From assembly GCA_019638275.1 (NCBI GenBank), contig JAHBUC010000008.1:1-64000 (forward strand): a DNA stretch of 64,000 nt. Direction: 5' to 3'. A model generated the notes under the pieces. It was not told where the DNA came from. It was given only the letters and a program-made list of their open reading frames with translations, and ran no database searches. The position numbers and the translations under genes were made by a program. This document shows positions 16,732 to 24,618 of this stretch, one piece after another (position 1 is the first letter of the stretch; every line of letters starts with the position of its first letter). This DNA is from Cyclobacteriaceae bacterium (GTDB lineage Bacteria; Bacteroidota; Bacteroidia; Cytophagales; Cyclobacteriaceae).

Positions 16732-18312
16732 TTACCCAAGTTCCATAATTAACCGGGTTTCTTCCAGATCTAATTCGTAGTCAATTTTCCGAAGCGCTTC
16801 TTCACCAATCTTTCCTTCTTTCCTGAGCATGAATACCATTTTCCGTTCGGCTTCAATGAGTTCACGTTGAATGCGCAAAAAGGCTTGCACAGTTTCCTCA
16901 TCAAGCCTTTTTTTAGACTGATCTTTTCTGATCCGCTGAATCCGGATTTCGTATTTGCTTTTGATGATGGGCAGCAAGTCGTCACCAATCAGCGAGTAGT
17001 TCTCTTCAATATGTTCAATTAATCCCGATGCAACACGAAGCCTCGCCTCTTCCTCGTCTTTAACTACCTGATTATCGGGTTTAAGCCCAAGCCACTTGAT
17101 TAAAGGTCGTAAGGTTAACCCTTGCACTACCAAAGTGGCAAAGATGACACTGAACGTTAAAAAGATGATCAACTCCCTATTTGGAAACGGTGAATCATTG
17201 GCAATCGTTAACGGCAGCGCCATCGCGGCAGCAAGTGAAACCACACCGCGTATTCCCGACCACGCGACAATGGTTACGGTACGAAGGTTTGTGGTTGTTT
17301 CCTTTTCACGAATCTCCTTACTTAACCACCGTGGCACATAAGCGCCCGGATAAACCCAGATGATCCGGACCAGAATAACGGCACCACTAATAATCAATCC
17401 GTACCGAATCAGTTCACCCAATGAAAATTTCTCAATGGCATCCAACACATACGGCAATTGAAGTCCGATTAATATAAAGATGATGCCATTCATGATGAAC
17501 ACCACTGTATCCCACGTAGCAATGGCCTGAATTCGTGCCTTCTGTGAAAGGAATTCGTTTGACTTTCGGCTAAGCAATAACCCACACGCCACAACTGCCA
17601 ATACAGCCGATAACCCCAAATGATCAGCCACCAAATAACACACATAGGGAGTAAGAAAGGTTAAAGTCGTATCGGTGGTGGCATTGTCGGGGGTTATTTG
17701 GTGTATCCATTTAAATACATACCCAATTCCTACCCCAAGCATAATACCCCCGCCAGCCACAACAAAGAACTGAAGGGTTGCATCGCCCAAACTAAAAGCA
17801 CCGGTAACCACTGCCGCTACCGCAAACCGATAAGCAATCAAGCCTGTTGAATCATTCACCAGGCTCTCACCTTGAATTACCGTTACCACACGCTTAGGCA
17901 CATTCAAACCCTGGGTAGCAGCTGTTGCCGCCAACGTATCGGTAGGAGAAATGATGGCGCCCAACACAAACGCTTCGGGCCACCCCACCCCAGGAATGAA
18001 AGCCTGCGCCACCCAGGCAATGGCACAGGTGGTGAATATAACACAACCAATTGCCAACAAAGAGATTGGCCTTCGGGCAGCTTTGAAGTCGGGCCAGGAG
18101 GTATACCACGCATCGGCATACAGCATGGGTGGTAAAAAAAGTAGAAAGATTATATCCGGATCAAGGTCCAGCCGAGGTAAACCGGGCACAAAACCAATGG
18201 CAAGACCGGCCAAAACCAACAATATCGGGTAAGGTATCCTGACCTTGTCGGTTATCTCAGCCAAAGCCGTAACAACAGCCAGCAGTATAATGACTACTTC
18301 TATAACATGCAT
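16732..18312 (-). CDS. Na+/H+ antiporter, CPA1 family
   Basis: Inner-membrane monovalent cation/proton antiporter for sodium export and pH homeostasis. About 12 membrane segments occupy residues 1-410. CPA1 motifs include FLLFLPPMLYADAW, GAIISPTDTLAATA, the ion-site ESLVNDSTGLIA with the Asn-Asp pair, and SGIRGVVSLAAAMALP with its conserved arginine. The C-terminal 110 residues form a charged cytoplasmic tail, probably helical and regulatory. The start at 18312 (MHVIEVVIILLAVV) leads straight into TM1. It is the first gene of a possible two-gene unit with glycerate kinase. Confidence 0.92.
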   Translation of the reverse strand: MHVIEVVIILLAVVTALAEITDKVRIPYPILLVLAGLAIGFVPGLPRLDLDPDIIFLLFLPPMLYADAWYTSWPDFKAARRPISLLAIGCVIFTTCAIAWVAQAFIPGVGWPEAFVLGAIISPTDTLAATAATQGLNVPKRVVTVIQGESLVNDSTGLIAYRFAVAAVVTGAFSLGDATLQFFVVAGGGIMLGVGIGYVFKWIHQITPDNATTDTTLTFLTPYVCYLVADHLGLSAVLAVVACGLLLSRKSNEFLSQKARIQAIATWDTVVFIMNGIIFILIGLQLPYVLDAIEKFSLGELIRYGLIISGAVILVRIIWVYPGAYVPRWLSKEIREKETTTNLRTVTIVAWSGIRGVVSLAAAMALPLTIANDSPFPNRELIIFLTFSVIFATLVVQGLTLRPLIKWLGLKPDNQVVKDEEEARLRVASGLIEHIEENYSLIGDDLLPIIKSKYEIRIQRIRKDQSKKRLDEETVQAFLRIQRELIEAERKMVFMLRKEGKIGEEALRKIDYELDLEETRLIMELG

Positions 18313-18407
18313 ATGTGATCTTATATTTTCAAACTTTCTTCCACTATATCACCCAACCTTGTATCTTTATTGTAATTAAACGTAAAAGACCCTAACCCCC
18401 AACTTGC

Positions 18408-19319
18408 ATGCGAATAGTTTTTACCCTTGTTGCCGCGTGTGTTATCCTCACCTCTTCTTTACAAGCCCAGGTTGACCCCTTGTACTCACAATACCTGAAC
18501 AACCCGTTTCTCATCAACCCCGCGTATGGCGGTATGAACAAATCCATGAACCTGATGGTTGGTTACCGGAAACAATGGGCAGGATTTGACGGAAGTCCGA
18601 ACACCATTTCTGCAACCGGACATACAAGTTTGTTTGACAACCGCATGGGAGCTGGTTTGATAATTTCACAAGACAAGGTTGGGGAAAACACGAACACGTT
18701 TGTTCAGGCTACCTATTCATATAAAGTGAGGTTCGATGATTACCGGTACATCTCCTTCGGCCTTCAGGCTGGTTTTATGAATTTCAGAAGCGACAACAGT
18801 GAGTTGAACATTGCTGCCCCAGACGACCCGGTATTTCTAAATCCATTGAATGTTACCAAACCATCATTTGGAGCAGGTGCAATTTTCCGTACGGACAAAC
18901 TTTTTCTGGGGCTTTCTGTTCCTCGAATTCTAAATGTTAAGGCTACCTTTGAGGATTTAACCACCTCAATATATTCCCAGCATTTTTATGGGTTTGCCTC
19001 TTACATTTTCCTTCTATCTGACAGGGTAAAACTAAAGCCAGCTGTTCTTGTTCGGGCAGTAAACGGCTCTCCTCTTTCAACCGACCTGAATTTTCAGTTT
19101 AACATTGATGAGCGCTATGCCGTTGGTGTACTCACCCGAAATTTCAACACCTATGGATTTTTGGCCCAAATGAAAATCAATGAACTTCGGTTTGGTTACG
19201 TGTTTGAAATGCCTACCAACAACTCGGTGGGTACCCGGTTTACCTCACATGAAATTACATTGGGCCTAAACCTAAGAGTGTTCAACTTCCACGACCTGAC
19301 TCAAATCAGCGATTTCTAA
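18408..19319 (+). CDS. PorP/SprF-type outer membrane protein (type IX secretion/gliding family)
   Basis: A 303-residue exported protein. Residues 1-20 are a signal peptide ending near LQAQ. The mature start VDPLYSQYLNNPFLINPAYGG is the signature of the PorP/SprF family, followed by alternating strands of an outer-membrane beta-barrel. In the type IX secretion system PorP/SprF-like proteins help secrete or anchor specific partner proteins such as SprB-like adhesins, and the partner is often encoded next door. Here no large adhesin or CTD-bearing protein is adjacent, so its partner is unknown. Strong indicator of Bacteroidota. Convergent with the epimerase gene, 3 bp apart. Confidence 0.9.
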   Translation: MRIVFTLVAACVILTSSLQAQVDPLYSQYLNNPFLINPAYGGMNKSMNLMVGYRKQWAGFDGSPNTISATGHTSLFDNRMGAGLIISQDKVGENTNTFVQATYSYKVRFDDYRYISFGLQAGFMNFRSDNSELNIAAPDDPVFLNPLNVTKPSFGAGAIFRTDKLFLGLSVPRILNVKATFEDLTTSIYSQHFYGFASYIFLLSDRVKLKPAVLVRAVNGSPLSTDLNFQFNIDERYAVGVLTRNFNTYGFLAQMKINELRFGYVFEMPTNNSVGTRFTSHEITLGLNLRVFNFHDLTQISDF

Positions 19320-19322
19320 GAA

Positions 19323-20243
19323 TCAGAAAGAAAGACGGGATATAAACTCCTGAAGTTCTTCCTTTAGACTTCTTGGATTACTTATATCAAGTTGTTTATT
19401 GATTAAATCATTTGTTTTTATCACCAGTTGGTTCAACTTCATATGCTGGTTGGTCAAAATAAATTCCAACTCTGGCATGAGTTGCTTCAATTCATCCACA
19501 ATGTCCATTACCTTAAGGGTACGCTCCACCAGGTTGTAGGTTCCTCCTTTCGGCTTTTTAGTCAGCACGTTGGCAAGCGCCCGCGCAATTAAATCGATGT
19601 GAATAAAAGTTCTGGCTTGTTCACCATCGCCATGAATGGTAATACGCTTTTCAAAGTTTGCCTCAAAAATAAACTTGTTGATTACTGCGTCAAACCGCAT
19701 GCTGGGGCTATAGCCGTACACATTGCCGCATCGAAAAATATAGGTATCCATTTTAGGCAACAAACGTCTTACGTGCTCTTCACCCCTGAGTTTTGAAATG
19801 GCATAAAATGTTTTGGGGTTTGGAGAAGACTGTTCATCCAACGCCTGATCAGATGAACCATACACGCCTACGCTGCTGGTGTAGATAAATTTTTTAACCT
19901 TGCTCTCTTCAACTGCATAAACCAACTCGGCAGTACCCCAATGGTTAATCTGTTCATACAAGTGCGCATCTGCATTGGCAAAGGGTGTGGTTACCCGTGC
20001 CGCCAGGTGATACACCACATCAATGTCCTTTAAAGCTTTCTTAAGATTACGAGAGTCCAGTAACTCGCCTCTGATGAATTCTATTTTTGCCAGACCTTGA
20101 AATTTGTTACCAAGAAACAGGTTGTGGTTTTGCCGACTAAGATTATCATACACCACGATTTTATCTACTGCACTATCCTGCGCAAGAATGCGTGTCAGTT
20201 CAGTTCCAATGTATCCTGCTCCGCCTGTAATGAGTATGTTCAT
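19323..20243 (-). CDS. NAD-dependent epimerase/dehydratase (extended SDR)
   Basis: Rossmann-fold enzyme of 306 residues acting on a nucleotide sugar or similar substrate. It has the extended-SDR glycine motif GGAGYIGTE at 7-15, LAARVTTPF, and the catalytic YAISK (Tyr and Lys) with an upstream TSSVGVYGS serine. RCGNVYGYSPSMRFDAVINK and the GDGEQARTFIHIDLIARA segment fit UDP-glucose-4-epimerase-like proteins. The precise substrate cannot be told. Cytoplasmic. cysH lies 60 bp upstream on the same strand, without an evident functional link. Confidence 0.88.
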   Translation of the reverse strand: MNILITGGAGYIGTELTRILAQDSAVDKIVVYDNLSRQNHNLFLGNKFQGLAKIEFIRGELLDSRNLKKALKDIDVVYHLAARVTTPFANADAHLYEQINHWGTAELVYAVEESKVKKFIYTSSVGVYGSSDQALDEQSSPNPKTFYAISKLRGEEHVRRLLPKMDTYIFRCGNVYGYSPSMRFDAVINKFIFEANFEKRITIHGDGEQARTFIHIDLIARALANVLTKKPKGGTYNLVERTLKVMDIVDELKQLMPELEFILTNQHMKLNQLVIKTNDLINKQLDISNPRSLKEELQEFISRLSF

Positions 20244-20303
20244 GCTTTGAAAACTTCAATTTATACAATAGGCCCAAGCTCTAAGTCTTAACACCTAAGC
20301 CAA

Positions 20304-20960
20304 TTATTTCGATACCAACTCCGTATGCAACCCACACTCTACCTTCTTCAATCCATACCAGCGTGCCTCACGCTCCTGCATGGCCGGGTCGAGCCTGCGC
20401 GTACAGGGTTCACAACCAATACTCACAAAGCCTTTCTCTTCAAGTGGATGTTTGGGTAATTTGAAATCACGCTGATACTCCCAGATCATTTTGGCAGACC
20501 AATCCAACATGGGATGAAAGCGGATTGCTCCATGAGGAGCTGGTTGCTCTACTTTCATAGCTGCGCGAACAGCACTTTGATCGGCCCGAACGCCATTGAT
20601 CCACACATCATGGGTTCTCAGCACACCATCCATCGGTTGGGTTTTGTTCAGGTAGCAACAATGATCAGGATCAGAGGCAAACAGTAGTCTCCCCTCCCCA
20701 TCGCGTTGCATATATTTGGGTACCTCCGACTGCAAGTCGATTGTCTTTAGTCCGAATTGCTCGGTAACCTCATCCCGAAAGCGAATGGTCTCGGGAAAAT
20801 GGTAGCCGGTGTTGATGAAGTAAACCGGAATAGACTTATCAATCCGGCTAAGCATGTGGAGCAACACCAGGCTATGCGATTGGAATGACGAACTGGTGAA
20901 TGCCCTCTTGCCTTCTGCTTTATACTGGTTTATTTTCTCCTTTATTGCGCCAAAATCCAT
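20304..20960 (-). CDS. cysH: Assimilatory adenylyl-sulfate (APS/PAPS) reductase, CysH family
   Basis: Reduces activated sulfate to sulfite with thioredoxin in sulfate assimilation. The 218 residues contain SSSFQSHSLVLLHM, the LxxTGYHFPET segment, and the catalytic Cys209 in VECGLH. The four iron-sulfur cysteines are present as Cys101-Cys102 (CCYLNK) and Cys183/Cys186 (CEPC). This CC...CxxC pattern marks the [4Fe-4S] type that can use APS directly, unlike the E. coli PAPS enzyme. No cysD, cysN or cysI is adjacent. Upstream is a 162-bp divergent spacer to the pterin synthase gene. Confidence 0.92.
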   Translation of the reverse strand: MDFGAIKEKINQYKAEGKRAFTSSSFQSHSLVLLHMLSRIDKSIPVYFINTGYHFPETIRFRDEVTEQFGLKTIDLQSEVPKYMQRDGEGRLLFASDPDHCCYLNKTQPMDGVLRTHDVWINGVRADQSAVRAAMKVEQPAPHGAIRFHPMLDWSAKMIWEYQRDFKLPKHPLEEKGFVSIGCEPCTRRLDPAMQEREARWYGLKKVECGLHTELVSK

Positions 20961-21122
20961 ACAGGATCAAAGAAAACAAAAAGGCAGGACAATATCCGGG
21001 CTCGCGATAAAATATCAGTAATGCAACCGTTTGATACGTGGAGCCAATGGAAATAAGTATTTTAGTGCGAAACGGGTAAATGGAGAACCTTTTATCCAGA
21101 TACGTGTTTAACAATTGTTCAA

Positions 21123-21533
21123 ATGAAGGTAAAAGTATCGCGTAAAGAGCATTTCAACGCAGCCCACCGGCTGTACAACCCTGCCTGGAGTGACGAGAAG
21201 AATGCCCACATTTTCGGGAAATGCAGTAACCCGAATTACCATGGTCATAATTATGAGATAATTGTTACGCTGACCGGAACACCCGACCCCGAAACGGGTT
21301 ATGTATTCGATATGAAAGTATTGAGCGATTTGATTCGGGAGCACGTTACCTCAAAATTTGATCACAAAAACCTTAACTTGGATACCGAATATTTTAAAGG
21401 CCTTAATCCCACGGCTGAAAACATCGCTGTTGTCATCTGGAAGATTTTGCGTGATAAGATAGACTCGTCCCTTGATTTAAAAATTACCTTGTATGAGACA
21501 GAAAGAAATTATGTTGAATATCCGGCCCCTTAA
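21123..21533 (+). CDS. 6-pyruvoyl-tetrahydropterin synthase/QueD family protein
   Basis: Zinc-dependent pterin enzyme acting on 7,8-dihydroneopterin triphosphate, the product of the FolE encoded next door. The 136-residue protein has the zinc histidines in FNAAHRL and YHGHNY and the catalytic cysteine in GKCSNPNYHGHNY. This CxNPNxHGHNY spacing resembles the PTPS type rather than the shorter CxxxHGH loop of E. coli QueD. Activity could therefore be PTPS, 6-carboxytetrahydropterin synthase, or both. folE overlaps its 3' end by 41 bp, which strongly implies a joint pathway. Confidence 0.88.
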   Translation: MKVKVSRKEHFNAAHRLYNPAWSDEKNAHIFGKCSNPNYHGHNYEIIVTLTGTPDPETGYVFDMKVLSDLIREHVTSKFDHKNLNLDTEYFKGLNPTAENIAVVIWKILRDKIDSSLDLKITLYETERNYVEYPAP

Positions 21534-22179
21534 CGATGCGGATGAGTTGGGCGATGATCACGCTGCATCCTCATACAACACGCCCCTTCGCCCCGATGCC
21601 TTTGAACTGGATGATGATGAGAAGATTGTGCGCATCGAAAAGCACTTTCGTGAAATCATGACCATACTTGGGCTCGACCTGACAGACGACAGCCTTAACG
21701 GAACACCCAAGCGAGTTGCCAAGATGTATGTGAAGGAAGTGTTCAGCGGTTTAAATCCGAAAAACAGACCCCATGCACGTTTGTTTGAAAATAAGTACAA
21801 GTACGACCAGATGTTGGTCGAAAAGGATATTACGTTCTATTCTCATTGCGAACACCACTTCGTTCCCATTTTTGGCAAGGCGCATGTAGCGTATTTTTCC
21901 AGCGGAAAAGTAATCGGGTTATCCAAGATTAATCGCATCGTTCAATATTTTTCCAAACGTCCGCAGGTACAGGAAAGATTGACCGTACAGATCGCCAAAG
22001 AACTTCAACGCGTATTGCATACCGATGATGTGGCAGTAGTGATTGATGCCACACACTTGTGCGTAGCTTCACGTGGTGTGGGTGATACCAACAGCAAAAC
22101 CGGTACAGCACATTTCTCAGGAAAATTTAATGATGAAAACATCAAGCGTGAGTTCCTGAATTATATCAACGCAAAATAA
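21493..22179 (+). CDS. folE: GTP cyclohydrolase I
   Basis: Converts GTP to 7,8-dihydroneopterin triphosphate, the first step of folate, queuosine and biopterin synthesis. The core (residues about 45-228) has the zinc site YSHCEHHFVPIFGKAHVAY and HLCVASRGV, and the active-site segment SKTGTAHFSGKF. The N-terminal 40 residues are acidic and variable. Two starts are possible: 21493 (MRQKEIML) or 21511 (MLNIRPLND). Either way it begins inside the preceding pterin synthase gene, so the two are translationally coupled. A terminator follows 20 bp after the stop. Confidence 0.95.
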   Translation: MRQKEIMLNIRPLNDADELGDDHAASSYNTPLRPDAFELDDDEKIVRIEKHFREIMTILGLDLTDDSLNGTPKRVAKMYVKEVFSGLNPKNRPHARLFENKYKYDQMLVEKDITFYSHCEHHFVPIFGKAHVAYFSSGKVIGLSKINRIVQYFSKRPQVQERLTVQIAKELQRVLHTDDVAVVIDATHLCVASRGVGDTNSKTGTAHFSGKFNDENIKREFLNYINAK

Positions 22180-22199
22180 TCTTTAGTTTAATTTAGAAC

Positions 22200-22227
22200 A
22201 GACCGGCACTAATGTCGGTCTTTTTTT
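22200..22227 (+). terminator. Terminator after folE
   Basis: Stem AGACCGGCA/TGTCGGTCT (one G-U pair) around a CTAA loop, then seven T. It ends the pterin synthase/folE operon. Confidence 0.9.
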
Positions 22228-22263
22228 ATACTCACTATCTTAAAAATACATAGAAGCACAGAT

Positions 22264-22295
22264 CACATAGAAACTAAAAGCTATGTACCTATGTG
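22264..22295. repeat. Small inverted repeat in the folE-cruF gap
   Basis: CACATAG (22264-22270) and CTATGTG (22289-22295) pair, with an extra internal CTATGT copy, in an AT-rich 178-bp gap. This is low-complexity, palindromic intergenic DNA; nothing else is seen in the gap apart from the folE terminator. Confidence 0.35.
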
Positions 22296-22357
22296 GTTAA
22301 AAAAATTAATTGTAGCCATTTGTCTGAGGATATGACGCGAATACTTGTCAACACAGA

Positions 22358-23011
22358 TCAGATCAGGAGAAATAAAATCAAAAAGAAGAATAGCTGAATA
22401 AAATAATAGCCCAGCGCAATTCTGTTTTCGGTTTTTACCTTAAACAGGTAGAGAATTGAAAACATAATACCGGAAGTAATAAACCAGCCGATGTAGTTCT
22501 GAATGGGAACGATGTAATCACTCCACGTCCAGAAATCATATTTCATCGCCACCGGTTCAATCAACATATCGATAAGCACAGCCAGTACAGAACCCAAGGT
22601 TACCTTAAACCAGGTCGAGATTTTTAAGGCTTCGATCAATGAAGCTATGCAATAGATAATCAACAACCAGTTTAACCCGATGATCACAGGTACACCCATC
22701 AGTTTCGGACCGAGGGTAGCTCCATACCGGTATTCACCAAAGATAAATCCAGTATGCACCCCGATCAGTTCAACGAAAAATCCAAAGAAAAAAATTAGTG
22801 CCGATGCCCAGACAAAACGAATCGATCTATCTGCATGATTTAAGCCCAGTAAGATTGCACTAACCATCAGGTTAACAGGTGTCAACAGCCTGAAAATTTC
22901 CTGATACGGGGAAAGCAGCCCGACAATGCCAACCACATGCATTAAAAGAAGTATCGAAAGCGTATACGACTGCACAATTTGGTGCAGACCCTGATAAACC
23001 CGTGCAATCAT
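22358..23011 (-). CDS. cruF: Carotenoid biosynthesis protein, CruF family (1',2'-hydratase)
   Basis: Integral membrane protein of 217 residues with about seven hydrophobic segments and the CruF-family stretch GEYRYGATLGPKLMGVPVII, then DMLIEPVAMKYDFWTW. CruF adds water across the 1',2' double bond of acyclic carotenoid ends (as in saproxanthin, myxol and flexixanthin synthesis). It lies 16 bp after a CrtI-family desaturase on the same strand, the usual partner for making 1'-hydroxy-3',4'-didehydro ends. The other carotenoid genes (crtB, crtY, crtZ) are not in the window. Confidence 0.85.
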   Translation of the reverse strand: MIARVYQGLHQIVQSYTLSILLLMHVVGIVGLLSPYQEIFRLLTPVNLMVSAILLGLNHADRSIRFVWASALIFFFGFFVELIGVHTGFIFGEYRYGATLGPKLMGVPVIIGLNWLLIIYCIASLIEALKISTWFKVTLGSVLAVLIDMLIEPVAMKYDFWTWSDYIVPIQNYIGWFITSGIMFSILYLFKVKTENRIALGYYFIQLFFFLILFLLI

Positions 23012-23027
23012 GGTTTTAAAACAACCA

Positions 23028-24494
23028 TTAATGCAAAGTGTTTTCGATGTGATTGGCTACAATTCGAGCCGATTGGAGACAAAGCGGAATGCCCCCTCCC
23101 GGATGCACACTGCCACCACAGAAGTAAAGGTTTTTAATGACTGAATCATTGTGGTGACGTAAAAAGGCAGCATAACGACTATTGGAACTGGTTCCGTATA
23201 GCGAGCCTTGAAAAGATTGTGTTCTGGATTGAATCAACCGCGGATCCAGAATAGATTCATTTTCGATGAATGAATCAATATCAATATTCAGTAGGCGGCT
23301 GAGTTTTCGTTTGATGTTTAGGCGAGCCTTTACGATCAGATCATTCCAATCCTGTCCTTCATCCGGAGGAACATTGATCATAACAAACCAGTTTTCACAA
23401 CCCTCAGGTGCATCCGCTTTCACATATTTAGAGGTAATGTTGATGTAAACCGTTGGGTCTTCTGGTATGGTCTTCTCTTGAAATATGGTATCAAACTCCT
23501 TGCGATAATCCGCACTGAAGAAAATATTATGCAAATCAAGTTGAGGAAAGGTGTGCTTAATTCCCCAATAAAATATAAGCGCTGAACTTGAACGTTCCTG
23601 CTTGAGTTTACGCTCAGGCGCAGATTGATAAGGCAATAATTTTCGATAAGTGTAATACACGTCCATATTACTCACCACTAAATCGGCTTGTATTTCTTCC
23701 TTGCCTGTACGTACACCATAAACCTTATTACCCTTAACCAGTATCTCTTCAACCGGTGTATTGTATTGAATCGTTATACCTTGATCGGCAGTCAGCTTAA
23801 CCAATGCATTGATGATGGTATGCATACCACCTTCGGGCAGAAATGTACCCACGTTAAATTCAAGATTCGGAATGGTACTTAGAATACTCGGTGCCCGATA
23901 CGGATCGGAGCCGTTGTAGGTAGCGTACCGGTTGAACAATTGTACCAACTTTTGGTGAGACAGTCTGACTTCATTAAATTTATTCAGGCTTTGAAACAAT
24001 CCCATTCTGGGGATGTAAGTCAAGGCTTTTACCACTGGTTTTGAAAGCCAGGTAGATACCCGGTTAAGAGGTTTTTCCAGAAATATTCGTCCGGTAGTTT
24101 CATAAAGCTTTTCCGAATTCCTGAGGTACCCGACTACCACTTCCATGGAAACTCCGAGTTTATTTTCAACTTCAAGTGCGAAGTTTGATGCATCCGCATA
24201 CCCGCAAAGAAAAGTTCCGTCATCGTAGAAATAGTGGCAGGCTACATCCAGCTTTCGGTATACATAATAATCACGAGGATCTTTTTTACAGAACCGAAAC
24301 ACATCATCCAGAAAATCAGGCATAGTAAATAGAGAAGGACCAGCATCAAACCGGTATCCGGCTTGTTCAAAAGCCGTTAGCTTACCTCCAGGATAGGCGT
24401 TGGCTTCAAGTATCAGTACATCCAACCCCAAGGTCCTTAGCCGATTGGCCGTTGCCAGTCCTGCTACCCCTGCGCCAATAACAACTACTTTCAT
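23028..24494 (-). CDS. CrtI-family carotenoid desaturase (CrtI or, from context, CrtD)
   Basis: FAD-dependent desaturase of 488 residues. The N-terminal dinucleotide motif VVIGAGVAGLATANRLRTLG continues into LILEANAYPGGKLTAFEQAG, and the C-terminal carotenoid-desaturase motif GGSVHPGGGIPLCLQSARIV is intact. Sequence alone does not separate phytoene desaturase (CrtI) from the 3',4'-desaturase CrtD. The tight pairing with cruF, 16 bp downstream, favours CrtD. Membrane-associated, no true transmembrane helix. It is the first gene of the pair and diverges from the aconitase gene. Confidence 0.88.
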   Translation of the reverse strand: MKVVVIGAGVAGLATANRLRTLGLDVLILEANAYPGGKLTAFEQAGYRFDAGPSLFTMPDFLDDVFRFCKKDPRDYYVYRKLDVACHYFYDDGTFLCGYADASNFALEVENKLGVSMEVVVGYLRNSEKLYETTGRIFLEKPLNRVSTWLSKPVVKALTYIPRMGLFQSLNKFNEVRLSHQKLVQLFNRYATYNGSDPYRAPSILSTIPNLEFNVGTFLPEGGMHTIINALVKLTADQGITIQYNTPVEEILVKGNKVYGVRTGKEEIQADLVVSNMDVYYTYRKLLPYQSAPERKLKQERSSSALIFYWGIKHTFPQLDLHNIFFSADYRKEFDTIFQEKTIPEDPTVYINITSKYVKADAPEGCENWFVMINVPPDEGQDWNDLIVKARLNIKRKLSRLLNIDIDSFIENESILDPRLIQSRTQSFQGSLYGTSSNSRYAAFLRHHNDSVIKNLYFCGGSVHPGGGIPLCLQSARIVANHIENTLH

Positions 24495-24604
24495 ACGGCT
24501 ACATGAACAGGCAGCGAATTATAATTGTTTAACAGGTGGATTTTAGTCGTTTCAAACCCCTCAAAACCGTACTGAAAACCAAATAATTTGTAGTTTAGCA
24601 CTCT

Positions 24605-24612
24605 TAAATTTG
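24605..24612 (+). promoter_or_regulatory. TAnnTTTG -7 box directly before the aconitase start
   Basis: TAAATTTG is a full -7 box only 6 bp before the ATG at 24619. If used, transcription would begin at or within a few bases of the start codon, giving a leaderless or nearly leaderless message. A TTTG lies 14 bases upstream, closer than the usual spacing. Confidence 0.35.
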
Positions 24613-24618
24613 ATACCT

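Noticed and set aside
21123..21533. Plain call of QueD for the pterin synthase gene
   Set aside because: The catalytic loop has the longer PTPS-type spacing, so I kept the broader family name.
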